NCBI GenBank assembly: GCA_046330135.1
Contig: JAXLTI010000007.1
Location: 124,001 to 188,000, forward strand
Length of the DNA stretch: 64,000 nt
Direction: 5' to 3'
Source: CAYYFX01 sp046330135
GTDB taxonomy: Bacteria > ARS69
Position 1 is the stretch's first letter; each line of letters starts with the position of its first letter. This document shows, in pieces, positions 42,328 through 49,751 of this stretch. The position numbers and the translations under genes are program-made. The notes under the pieces are model-generated. The model had not been told where the DNA came from and ran no database searches. It saw nothing but the letters and a program-made list of their open reading frames with translations.

Positions 42328-43086
42328 GTGACGCGTCTCTCCGTGCTCATCCCCACGCTCGACGAGGAGCGGAATCTGCCGGAGTGCCTGGCCAGCTGCG
42401 CCTTCGCGGACCAGATCGTCGTCGTGGACTCGGGCAGCACCGACCGCACCGCGGAGATCGCGCGCGACGCCGGCGCGACGCTGCTCGTCCATCCGTTCGA
42501 GAGCCACGCGCGCCAGAAGAACTGGGCGCTGCCGCAGGTGGCGCACGACTGGGTGCTGCTCGTCGACGCGGACGAGCGCGTCACGGCCGAGCTGCAGCAG
42601 GAGATCCGCGCGGTGCTGGCCGATCCCGGAGAGCGGCGCGGCTTCCGCATGCGGCGGCTCAACACGTTCCTGGGACGGACGATCGTGGGGTGCGGCTGGC
42701 AGAACGACTGGGTGCTTCGCCTTCTCGACCGTCGCGTCGCGCGCTTCGAGGATCGACGCGTGCACGAGGGCGCGGTGGTCGAGGGCGCGACGGGCGCGCT
42801 CGCCGCGAAGCTGGTGCACCACTCCTGCCGCGACCTCTCGGAGTGGCTGCGCAAGACGGATTGGTACGCGAGGCTCGGCGCGGAGGAAGCCTTCGCGCGC
42901 GGCCGGAGGGCGCGCCCCGGCGACCTCGCCGCCCGACCGCTCGGCCGCTTCGTGAAGCAGTGGCTTCTGCAGGGGGGCTTCCGCGACGGGCCCGAGGGCT
43001 GGCTGCTCTGCGCGACGTCGGCGTACAGCGTGCTGCTCAAGTACGCGTATCTTCGCGAGCTTGCGAAGAAGGCGCGCGCGCTGTGA
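42328..43086 (+). CDS. GT2-family glycosyltransferase (WaaE/KdtX-like)
   Basis: GT-A fold transferase, 252 aa. N-terminal SVLIPTLDEERNLPECLASCAFADQIVVVDSGSTD with a DxD-like DADERV at about 80-85. GFRMRRLNTFLGRTIVGCGWQNDWVLRLLDRR and RRVHEGAVVEGATG match the WaaE/KdtX (LPS core beta-glucosyltransferase) group. A C-terminal hydrophobic-aromatic stretch (KQWLLQGGFRDGPEGWLL) may associate with the membrane. GTG start 7 nt after the ligase. Stop overlaps a GT9 gene by 4 nt. Confidence 0.88.
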   Translation: MTRLSVLIPTLDEERNLPECLASCAFADQIVVVDSGSTDRTAEIARDAGATLLVHPFESHARQKNWALPQVAHDWVLLVDADERVTAELQQEIRAVLADPGERRGFRMRRLNTFLGRTIVGCGWQNDWVLRLLDRRVARFEDRRVHEGAVVEGATGALAAKLVHHSCRDLSEWLRKTDWYARLGAEEAFARGRRARPGDLAARPLGRFVKQWLLQGGFRDGPEGWLLCATSAYSVLLKYAYLRELAKKARAL

Positions 43087-44144
43087 AGATCCCGGCGGAC
43101 TTGGCGCCCGGCCGCGTGCTCGTGCTCCGGCCCCGCGGGCTCGGCGACATCGTCATCTCGAGCGCCGTGCTCGACGCGCTGACACGGGCCTTTCCGGGCG
43201 CGGCGATCGATTACGTCGCCGAGGCGCCGGCGCGCGGGCTCCTGGAGACGGACGCGCGGCTCGCCGGGATCTTCCTCCTGGGACCTTCGCTGCCGCGCGC
43301 GGGAGGCGACGCGCGCGTGAGCGGGGGAGGGACGAGCACCGCAATCCGCTGGATCCGCGCCCGCCGCCCCGACGTGGTGCTGGACCTCTTCTCGAATCCG
43401 CACACGGCGCTCCTCACCGGCCTGTCGACCGCTCGATGGCGGGTCGGGCTCGACCGCGGCGCGCGGCGCCTCGCGTACAACGTGCGCGTACCGCGCTTCC
43501 GCGGCGCGCCGGAGACGGACGCGCGCTGGGCGGGGGAGGCGCAACTGGACGTCCTGCGGGACGCCGGCATCCGCTGGGCCGGCGAGGCGAGGTCGGGCGT
43601 GGCGCTCACCGGGGAGGATCGTCGCTTCGCGGCCGACGCGCTCCGTTCGCTCGGTTACGCGGAGGGCGCGCACGTGGGCGGCGTGCTGCCCGCCGGAACG
43701 TGGGCCACGAAGCGTTGGACGACGTCGGGCTACGTCGCGGCGGCGCGGGAGCTCGCGCGCGGCACCGGAGTGCCCGCGCTCGTGCTGTGGGGACCGCCCG
43801 AGCGCGACGAAGCGCAGGCGATCGCGTCGGCGCTGGGAGACGCGGCGCGGCTGTCTCCGCCCACGACGATCCGCCAGATGGCGGCGCTCCTCGGGCGCTT
43901 GGCCCTGCTGGTCGCCCCGGATTGCCTGGGACGGCACATCGCTATCGTCGAGGGCGTGCCCACGCTCGGGGTGTTCGGCTCCACGGACCCGCACGGCTGG
44001 ACGCCGCCGTCGGGTCCGCATCGCGCGGTCCGCGCCGACGAGGCCCAGGGGGGCCTGCGCCGGCTGCCCCCGGAGCCCGTGCTGGCCGAGCTCGCCGTGC
44101 TCCTGCGGAGCGGTGTCCTGGACACTCCGTCGCCCCGCCCCTAG
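43083..44144 (+). CDS. GT9 heptosyltransferase-family protein
   Basis: 353 aa. VLVLRPRGLGDIVISSAVLDALTRAFPG carries the GD motif. The donor half has LPAGTWATKRWTTSGYVAAAREL and LLVAPDCLGRHIAIVEGVPTLGVFGSTDPHGW, in which the usual NDTG is replaced by PDCL, so donor specificity may differ. A Gly/Ser-rich linker (about 75-85) is unusual. GTG start overlaps the GT2 gene. A promoter for the following gene lies inside its last 30 nt. Confidence 0.84.
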   Translation: MKIPADLAPGRVLVLRPRGLGDIVISSAVLDALTRAFPGAAIDYVAEAPARGLLETDARLAGIFLLGPSLPRAGGDARVSGGGTSTAIRWIRARRPDVVLDLFSNPHTALLTGLSTARWRVGLDRGARRLAYNVRVPRFRGAPETDARWAGEAQLDVLRDAGIRWAGEARSGVALTGEDRRFAADALRSLGYAEGAHVGGVLPAGTWATKRWTTSGYVAAARELARGTGVPALVLWGPPERDEAQAIASALGDAARLSPPTTIRQMAALLGRLALLVAPDCLGRHIAIVEGVPTLGVFGSTDPHGWTPPSGPHRAVRADEAQGGLRRLPPEPVLAELAVLLRSGVLDTPSPRP

Positions 44145-44147
44145 AAT
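44119..44147 (+). promoter_or_regulatory. Internal promoter for the GT4 pair
   Basis: TGGACA (44119-44124), exactly 17 nt, TAGAAT (44142-44147): 5 of 6 matches to the sigma70 consensus in each box. It overlaps the end of the GT9 gene and predicts a start near 44154, giving a ~31-nt leader with GAGGAGGA before GTG 44185. Confidence 0.6.
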
Positions 44148-44184
44148 CCCGCCCCGCCCCGAGCCCCGTTCCGAGGAGGACCGC

Positions 44185-45426
44185 GTGAGCGATCGAACGC
44201 CGGGACATGCCCTGGACGTCGTGCTCCTCGCGGACCGGACGCCGCCCGCGATCGGCGGGCGGGAGAGCGTGCTGCGGGAGATCCTCCGCCGCCAGCCGCC
44301 CGAGCGGACCCGCCTCGTCGCCGCGCAGGCGTCGGGGGCGGGCTCGTTCGATCGCGCGTGCCCGGTGCCGATCCATCGGCGCCCGCAGCTCGCGATGCTC
44401 GGTGAGGGCGGCGCCCGCTGGCTGCGGCGGACGCATCTCCACTGGATCCTGCGGCGGAGGCCGCCCGGCATGATCGTCGCCTTCGGTCTCGCGGGCGAGG
44501 GCAGCCTCGCGCTCGAGACCAAGCGAGCGACCGGCGCGCCGTACGTTCTGCATCTCGAAGGTCCGGAGCTGCACGCCGCGCGTCGCGATCTCCGGGCCGC
44601 CGGCGAGCGGGCGCGACAGGTCCAGGAGATCCTCGACGAGTCCGAGTCGATCTTCGTGGCGAGTCGCGCGTGCCGGCTCGAGGCATACAAGGCCGGGGTG
44701 CTGCCCCACCGTCTCGAAGTGATCCTTCCGGGCGTGGACCTCGAGCGGTTCTGCCCGGGCCCGAAGCCCGAGTCGCTCGCCAAGCGGCACGGCCTCTCGC
44801 GGGGCCCCGTGCTGCTCACCGTGGCCGGCCGCGGTCCGGCGAAGGACCCCGACACGGTGCTCCGGGCGTTCGCCGCCGTGCGCGCGCAGAAGAACGGCGC
44901 CGCGCTCCTCGTGCTCGGCCCGGCGGACGCGGTCTGGCGCAGCCGCGCCGCCGAGCTGCGCGCTCAGGCCGGCGTGGTCTTCGCGGGAACGGTGAGCGAG
45001 GACGCGCTGCCCGACTACTACCGCCTCGCGGATCTCTTCGTGCTCGCCCATCGGGAGAGCCACGAGGCCGGTGTCGTGGCGGGCGTGGAAGTCGCGTTCG
45101 CGGAGGCGCTCGCGAGCGGCCTGCCGATCGTCGCCACGCGCGCGGGCTCCGCGGAGGAGCTCGTGCCGTCGGAGGAGGTCGGGTTCCTGGTGGAGGCCGA
45201 GGCCCATGCGAAGATGGCGCGCGCCGCGCTCGACGTGCTGCGCACCGCGGAGCTCCACGAGGAGCTGCGCCGCGCGGCGCGCCAGCGCGCCGTGGAGGAG
45301 CACGCGGCCGACGTCCGCGGGGCCCGCTTCCGGGAGCTCCTGGAGGTCGTGTACTACCGGAGGCTCTCGCGCGGCCGGCTTGCGCACGAGGAGGAGCCAC
45401 AGCCCGCCGCCCGTCCGGCGGCCTGA
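44185..45426 (+). CDS. GT4-family glycosyltransferase
   Basis: 413 aa. N-terminal VVLLADRTPPAIGGRESVLREILRR. Acceptor-domain GMIVAFGLAGEGSLALETKRATGAPYVLHLEGPE. Donor half: VILPGVDLERFCPGP, LTVAGRGPAKDPDTVLRAF and the E-x7-E element in GVEVAFAEALASGLPIVATRAGSAEEL. GTG 44185 was chosen for the GAGGAGGA at ~8 nt and because upstream in-frame sequence is low complexity. Starts after its own predicted promoter. The following GT4 begins 2 nt after its stop. Substrate unknown. Confidence 0.88.
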   Translation: MSDRTPGHALDVVLLADRTPPAIGGRESVLREILRRQPPERTRLVAAQASGAGSFDRACPVPIHRRPQLAMLGEGGARWLRRTHLHWILRRRPPGMIVAFGLAGEGSLALETKRATGAPYVLHLEGPELHAARRDLRAAGERARQVQEILDESESIFVASRACRLEAYKAGVLPHRLEVILPGVDLERFCPGPKPESLAKRHGLSRGPVLLTVAGRGPAKDPDTVLRAFAAVRAQKNGAALLVLGPADAVWRSRAAELRAQAGVVFAGTVSEDALPDYYRLADLFVLAHRESHEAGVVAGVEVAFAEALASGLPIVATRAGSAEELVPSEEVGFLVEAEAHAKMARAALDVLRTAELHEELRRAARQRAVEEHAADVRGARFRELLEVVYYRRLSRGRLAHEEEPQPAARPAA

Positions 45427-45428
45427 CG

Positions 45429-46493
45429 ATGCGGGTGCTGCACGTCGATCCGGCGCGAACGTGGCGCGGCGGGGAGCGCCAGGTGCTCCTTCTCGCGAGC
45501 CACCTCGCCGCGGCCGGCGTGGAGAGCGTGCTCGCCGTGGACCCGCAGGGTGAGCTGGGCGTGCGCGCTCGCGCCGCCGGCTTGCCCACCGTGGCGTATC
45601 GCGCGCGGGGCGACGTGGATCCGGCGGCGGTCCTGCGAGGGGTGCGGTTGCTGCGTGCGCTCCGCCCCGACGTCCTCCATCTGCACACGGCCCGAGCTCA
45701 CGGCGCCGGCGGGATCGCCGCGCGGCTCTCTCGCTTCCACCCCGTGCTGGTGACCCGCCGCGTGGAGCTGCCGGTGCGCGGAGCCTTCGGGCGCTTGAAG
45801 TATCGCCGCCTCGCCGACCACTACGTCGCCATCTCGGCCGCGGTCGAGCGGGCGCTGCTGGACGCCGGCGTGCCGCCGGAGCGGATCACCCGGATCCCCA
45901 GCGGCGTGGAGCCTGCGCCCGACGCGGCGGCGTCGCGCGAGGCGCGGCCCTGGACGGTAGGGACGCTCGCCGCGTTCGCTTCCCAGAAGGACCCGACCAC
46001 GTGGCTCGCGGTCACCGCCCAGGTCGCGGCCGCCGCTCCCGAGGCACGCTTCGTCTGGGCCGGCGAGGGGGAACTCCGCCGTGCCACCGAGGTTGCATCT
46101 CGTGAAGCCGGTCTCGCCGGCCGCGCTCGCTTCCCGGGCTTCGTGGCGGACGTCGAGACCTTCTGGCGCGACATCGACGTCTTCTTCCTTCCCTCCGCTT
46201 TCGAAGCCATGGGCACCGTGCTCCTCGACGCGATGGCGCACGGCATCCCGATCGTCGCCACGCGCGTGGGAGGGATTCCCGAGATCGTGGAGCACGAGCG
46301 CGAAGGCCTGCTGGCGTCGCGCGGCGACGCCCGAGGTCTCGCCGCCGCGTTGCTCGCGCTGGCGCGCGATCCCGCGCGGGGGCGAGCGCTCGGCGAAGCG
46401 GGGCGCCGGCGCGCTCGCGAGTTCGACGTGGCGGAGACGAGCCGGCGAACCCGCGAGCTCTACGAGCGGCTCCTGCAGCGGAGCCGCTCGTGA
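45429..46493 (+). CDS. GT4-family glycosyltransferase
   Basis: 354 aa. VLHVDPARTWRGGERQVLLLASHLAAAG opens the acceptor domain, then VLHLHTARAHGAGGIAARL. Donor domain: ITRIPSGVEPAPDA, VGTLAAFASQKDPTTWLAV, FVWAGEGELRRATE and SAFEAMGTVLLDAMAHGIPIVATRVGGIPEIV with the catalytic Glu pair. No membrane segment. ATG start is 2 nt after the previous stop. The stop overlaps the DUF3108 gene. It is only distantly similar to its neighbour, so the pair probably adds different sugars. Confidence 0.9.
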   Translation: MRVLHVDPARTWRGGERQVLLLASHLAAAGVESVLAVDPQGELGVRARAAGLPTVAYRARGDVDPAAVLRGVRLLRALRPDVLHLHTARAHGAGGIAARLSRFHPVLVTRRVELPVRGAFGRLKYRRLADHYVAISAAVERALLDAGVPPERITRIPSGVEPAPDAAASREARPWTVGTLAAFASQKDPTTWLAVTAQVAAAAPEARFVWAGEGELRRATEVASREAGLAGRARFPGFVADVETFWRDIDVFFLPSAFEAMGTVLLDAMAHGIPIVATRVGGIPEIVEHEREGLLASRGDARGLAAALLALARDPARGRALGEAGRRRAREFDVAETSRRTRELYERLLQRSRS

Positions 46494-47383
46494 GAGGCGC
46501 GTGGCTCCTCCTCGCGGCGGCGGCCGGAGTGTTTCCGACGCTCCCGGACCGCCCGGTCGAGACGCCGTGGGGCGCGATCCCACGCCCGGTGGTCGCGCCG
46601 CGCGATTCGGCGCAGACCGGACGCTTCGGCCCTCCGGACTCGCTCGCGCCGCCGCCGCCGCCGGGCCCGCCGCTGCCCGACGTGCTTCCGTTCGGCCCGG
46701 GCGAGTCCCTCGAGTTCTCGATCGATTACGGGATTCTCAACGCCGGTCACGCGACGATGGAGGTCGCGGGGACGCGTCGCGTCTCCGGTCGCGAGTGCCT
46801 CGACATCCGCACCGAGGCGAAGAGCAACGCGTTCTTCTCGAAGTTCTACAAGGTGTGGGACCGCGCGCAGACGTTCGTCGATCCCTCGACGCTCCTGCCG
46901 TGGCGCTTCGAGAAGCACCAGCGCGAAGGCGGCTACCGCAAGGACGTGCTCATCAAGTTCGACCGCGACTCGTGCTTCGCCCGGTACGACAACGGCGACG
47001 AGATCGTGATCCCGGCCCGCGCGCAGGACGAGCTCTCGGCGTTCTACTACCTGCGCACGCTGCCGCTCGAGCCGGGTCGCGACGTCCTCATTGACAGCCA
47101 CGCCGACCGGAACAACTATCCGCTCAAGGTGATCGTGCACGGTCGCGAGACCGTGGAGGTTCCCGCCGGCAAGTTCGACTGCTGGGTGATCGAGCCCGTC
47201 ATCCGCGAGGGCGGGATCTTCTCGGCCAAGGGCACGCTCACCATCTGGATCACCACCGACGAGCGCCGGATGCCCGTGAAGATGCGCACGAAGATCGTGG
47301 TCGGGGCGGTGACCGCTTCGCTCAGCGAGGTTCGCCTCGCGGACAAGTTCCCGCGTCCCGCCGCCGACGCTGCGAGGAAATGA
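46490..47383 (+). CDS. DUF3108-domain secreted protein
   Basis: 297 aa with a short hydrophobic N-terminus (RGAWLLLAAAAGVFPTL), probably a signal peptide, a Pro-rich linker (about 45-62), then the DUF3108 beta-structure: LEFSIDYGILNAGHATMEV, RTEAKSNAFFSKFYKVWDRAQTFVD, FEKHQREGGYRKDVLIKFD and GKFDCWVIEPVIREGGIFSAKGTLTIWITTDERRMPVKM. The family is periplasmic or outer-membrane associated and uncharacterised, resembling lipoprotein-carrier-like beta folds. GTG start overlaps a GT4, and the stop overlaps the next gene by 4 nt, so it is likely linked to LPS or polysaccharide handling. Confidence 0.85.
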   Translation: MRGAWLLLAAAAGVFPTLPDRPVETPWGAIPRPVVAPRDSAQTGRFGPPDSLAPPPPPGPPLPDVLPFGPGESLEFSIDYGILNAGHATMEVAGTRRVSGRECLDIRTEAKSNAFFSKFYKVWDRAQTFVDPSTLLPWRFEKHQREGGYRKDVLIKFDRDSCFARYDNGDEIVIPARAQDELSAFYYLRTLPLEPGRDVLIDSHADRNNYPLKVIVHGRETVEVPAGKFDCWVIEPVIREGGIFSAKGTLTIWITTDERRMPVKMRTKIVVGAVTASLSEVRLADKFPRPAADAARK

Positions 47384-48357
47384 TGCCGGGTCGGCACGAA
47401 GAGATCGACCTCGCGCGCGTTCGCACCGTCTCCGTCCACGAGCGCAAGAGCAAGGTGGACGTGGCGCAGTTCGCCGGGCCGCCGCGGGCCGGCATGACGG
47501 TCGCGCAGCTCGTCGACGCGCTGCCGGACGTGCTGGCCGGAGCGGAGCTCAAGACCTTGCTCGGGCGCCTGGAACGAGCCATCCGCGAGCGGCGCGAGTG
47601 GATCGTGATGCTGGGCGGACACGTCGTGAAGACGGGCGCCGCGCCGTGCGTCGTGCCGATGATCGCGAGCCGGTGGGTCACGGCGGTGGCGATGAACGGC
47701 TCGGCCGCCGTGCACGACGTCGAGATCGCGCTCTTCGGCAGGACCTCCGAGGTGGTCGAGGAGGGCCTGCGCGACGGGAGCTTCGGAATGGCGCGGGAGA
47801 CGGCCGCGTTCCTCAACGACGCGGCCGTTCGGGCGTCGCGAGAAAGCCGAGGCTTCGGCGAAGCGCTGGGCGCCGCCCTCCAGGACGCGAAAGCGCCGCA
47901 CGCGGGAGCGAGCTTCCTCGCCGCGGCGTTCCGCGCGGGCGTCCCCGCCACCGTGCACGTCGCGCTCGGGACCGACATCGTGCACCAGCACCCCTCGGCG
48001 AACGGGGCCGCCATCGGCGACGCGTCGCTGCGCGACTTCCGCGTGCTCGCCGCGCGGGTGGCGGCGCTCGAGAGGGGCGTGGTCACCAACTTCGGATCGG
48101 CCGTGATCCTGCCCGAGGTGTTCCTCAAGGCGCTGACCGTGGCGCGGAACCTCGGCGGCACGATCGAGGACTTCACGGCGGTGGATTTCGACATGATCCG
48201 GCAATACCGGCCGCTGACCAACGTCGTCGACCGCCCCACGCGAGGGAAGGGCTGGGGAGCCCATCTCACCGGCCAGCACGAGATCCTCATCCCGCTCCTG
48301 GCCGCCGCCCTGACCGATCGCCTCGCGGGTTGGGAGCCGTCCGGGCACGCCGGCTGA
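47380..48357 (+). CDS. Deoxyhypusine-synthase-like protein
   Basis: 325 aa. The core WIVMLGGHVVKTGAAPCVVPMI, ITAVAMNGSAAVHDVEIALFGRTSEVVEEGLRDGSFGMARET (positions ~75-135) resembles the NAD-binding region of deoxyhypusine/homospermidine synthase-like proteins, and VTNFGSAVILPEVFLKALTVARNLGG near 235 also fits a bacterial family of this fold. Bacteria lack eIF5A hypusination, so the substrate is unknown. No signal peptide. ATG start overlaps DUF3108. It is the last gene before the exopolysaccharide promoter. The family call rests on motif memory, not a search. Confidence 0.55.
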   Translation: MMPGRHEEIDLARVRTVSVHERKSKVDVAQFAGPPRAGMTVAQLVDALPDVLAGAELKTLLGRLERAIRERREWIVMLGGHVVKTGAAPCVVPMIASRWVTAVAMNGSAAVHDVEIALFGRTSEVVEEGLRDGSFGMARETAAFLNDAAVRASRESRGFGEALGAALQDAKAPHAGASFLAAAFRAGVPATVHVALGTDIVHQHPSANGAAIGDASLRDFRVLAARVAALERGVVTNFGSAVILPEVFLKALTVARNLGGTIEDFTAVDFDMIRQYRPLTNVVDRPTRGKGWGAHLTGQHEILIPLLAAALTDRLAGWEPSGHAG

Positions 48358-48400
48358 GATCTTGTCGATTTTGGAGGCCCGGGGCTCGCGGGACCGGTCG

Positions 48401-48430
48401 TTGACCGGTCACGTCGCGGTCTGCTATGCT
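48401..48430 (+). promoter_or_regulatory. Main promoter of the exopolysaccharide locus
   Basis: TTGACC (48401-48406), 18-nt spacer, TATGCT (48425-48430). It lies 43 nt after the last LPS-type gene. The expected transcript start near 48437 gives a ~380-nt untranslated leader before the wza-like gene. Confidence 0.65.
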
Positions 48431-48440
48431 CTTCCGCACT

Positions 48441-48606
48441 CCTCCGGGCTTTTCCAGAGAATCCGGAGGGACCTACCCAGAAGGGAGCCTATCGGATCTT
48501 GCTACGAGTCGTTCCCGGAGGTTCTTACGGGAACACAGCCGGCTTGACACCCGAGATTCGAGGAGGTCGACAGGGAGTTGCCGGGCGAGGGCGGTGACGC
48601 CTCGCC
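48441..48606 (+). ncRNA. Structured 5' leader of the exopolysaccharide transcript
   Basis: Three inverted repeats succeed one another: CCTCCGG/CCGGAGG (48441-48447, 48463-48469), GTTCCCG/CGGGAAC (48511-48517, 48528-48534) and GGCGAGG/CCTCGCC (48584-48590, 48600-48606). The loop of the last holds GGCGGTGACG (48590-48599), which shares its first six bases with the RfaH ops element (GGCGGTAGCGT). A cis-regulatory RNA is plausible. I recognise no named riboswitch. Confidence 0.45.
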
Positions 48607-48619
48607 GGTGGGCCCTTCG

Positions 48620-48656
48620 GGAGCTTCGAGCTCCTCCGCGTCGTTGCGCGGTTTTT
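48620..48656 (+). terminator. Terminator-like hairpins inside the exopolysaccharide leader
   Basis: A 6-bp hairpin GGAGCT/AGCTCC (48620-48634, 3-nt loop) is followed by CCGCG/CGCGG (48636-48651, 6-nt loop) and five Ts (48652-48656). This has the form of a short intrinsic terminator, 160 nt before the first gene of the operon, suggesting attenuation or antitermination control. Confidence 0.5.
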
Positions 48657-48816
48657 CCCCCCCAACCCATCGGCTTCGCTCGGCGGTGTCGTTTCTTGGA
48701 CTCGGGACGGCGTGCCGCGCACGATTTGCGGCGCGGCGGCGTCCGCCGGAATTCGATGCGGGGAGGAGGCTGTCGGCGTCCTCCCCTCGGGCAGCAAGGT
48801 TCCTCTGGGAGGTCGG

Positions 48817-49740
48817 ATGTTCCCGAAGCACGTCAGCGCGGGCGCGGCGCGAGCCGTCCTCGTGGCCCTGCTGGGAGCGGTGGTCGCGGGGTGCGGCTCT
48901 CCGTACTACGTCGAAGGACAGGACGAGCTCGGCGATCTGCCGGACAGCCTGCGCATCCGCATCGAAGCCAAGGAGAAGGCGACCGGAGGGGCGGAGGCCG
49001 TCAAGGCGAACGAGGGGGTCCTCGTGCGCGAGCTCGCCACGCCTCAAGAGGGCACCGCGGAGAAGGCGCGCCCGCTCCCGCTCGAGTACGCCACGGAGGG
49101 CCCGTATCTTCTCCGCCGGGGCGACAAGGTCCTCATCAGCGTCCTCTTCTATCCGGAGCTCGAGACCACCAGCGTCGTCCGGCCGGACGGAATGATCACC
49201 GCGCCCGGCGTCGGCGACGTGGCCGCGCTCGGACGGCGCCCGGAAGAGGTGGCGGCCGACATCGAGGCCTACTACAGCCGCACGCTGCGCGATCCCACCA
49301 CCACCTTGAACGTCGTGCAGTTCGGCGAGCGTCGCGCGTACGTCGTCGGCGAGGTGCTCAAGCCGGGACCCGTGGATCTCGAGCAACGAATGACGCTCAC
49401 GCAGGCCCTCTCCTCGACGGGCTCGGTGACGAAGGACGCGAAGCTCGGCACGGTGATCCTGCTGCGGCGAAAGAGCGAGAACACGGCGCAGGCGTACCGC
49501 CTGGACCTGCGCGGCGTCCTCGCCGGGAAGTCGCTCGCGGCGGACGTCGTGCTGCAGCCCGACGACGTCGTGTACGTCCCGCCCACCACGGTGTCGAACA
49601 TCGAGCACTTCGTGAAGCAGGCCTTCGAGGGGCTCACGCCCATTCCCGATCTCGTCATCCGGTCGTACGAGATGATCCGCGTCAAGGACCTCGCGACGAT
49701 CCGCCGGCCCGGCCAGACCACCACCGTGATCCAGCAGTAG
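48817..49740 (+). CDS. Polysaccharide export outer-membrane lipoprotein (Wza/SLBB family)
   Basis: Periplasmic/outer-membrane channel component for polysaccharide export, 307 aa. Lipoprotein signal with lipobox VAGC (Cys26). The Poly_export domain (about 95-180) has YLLRRGDKVLISVLFYPELETTSVVRPDGMITAPGVGDVAALG. An SLBB domain (about 185-260) starts RRAYVVGEVLKPGPVDLEQRMTLTQALSSTG, and ADVVLQPDDVVYVPPT closes it. ATG 48817 is preceded by GGGAGG and gives a proper lipoprotein signal. The in-frame sequence upstream is not signal-like. First gene of the exopolysaccharide operon. Similar genes head exosortase-linked loci. Confidence 0.9.
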   Translation: MFPKHVSAGAARAVLVALLGAVVAGCGSPYYVEGQDELGDLPDSLRIRIEAKEKATGGAEAVKANEGVLVRELATPQEGTAEKARPLPLEYATEGPYLLRRGDKVLISVLFYPELETTSVVRPDGMITAPGVGDVAALGRRPEEVAADIEAYYSRTLRDPTTTLNVVQFGERRAYVVGEVLKPGPVDLEQRMTLTQALSSTGSVTKDAKLGTVILLRRKSENTAQAYRLDLRGVLAGKSLAADVVLQPDDVVYVPPTTVSNIEHFVKQAFEGLTPIPDLVIRSYEMIRVKDLATIRRPGQTTTVIQQ

Positions 49741-49751
49741 GAGACTCCATC

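Noticed and set aside
48544..48572. Second promoter with TTGACA at 48544-48549 in the exopolysaccharide leader
   Set aside because: Spacing of 17 nt leads to TCGACA, a poor -10, so only the 48401 promoter is kept.
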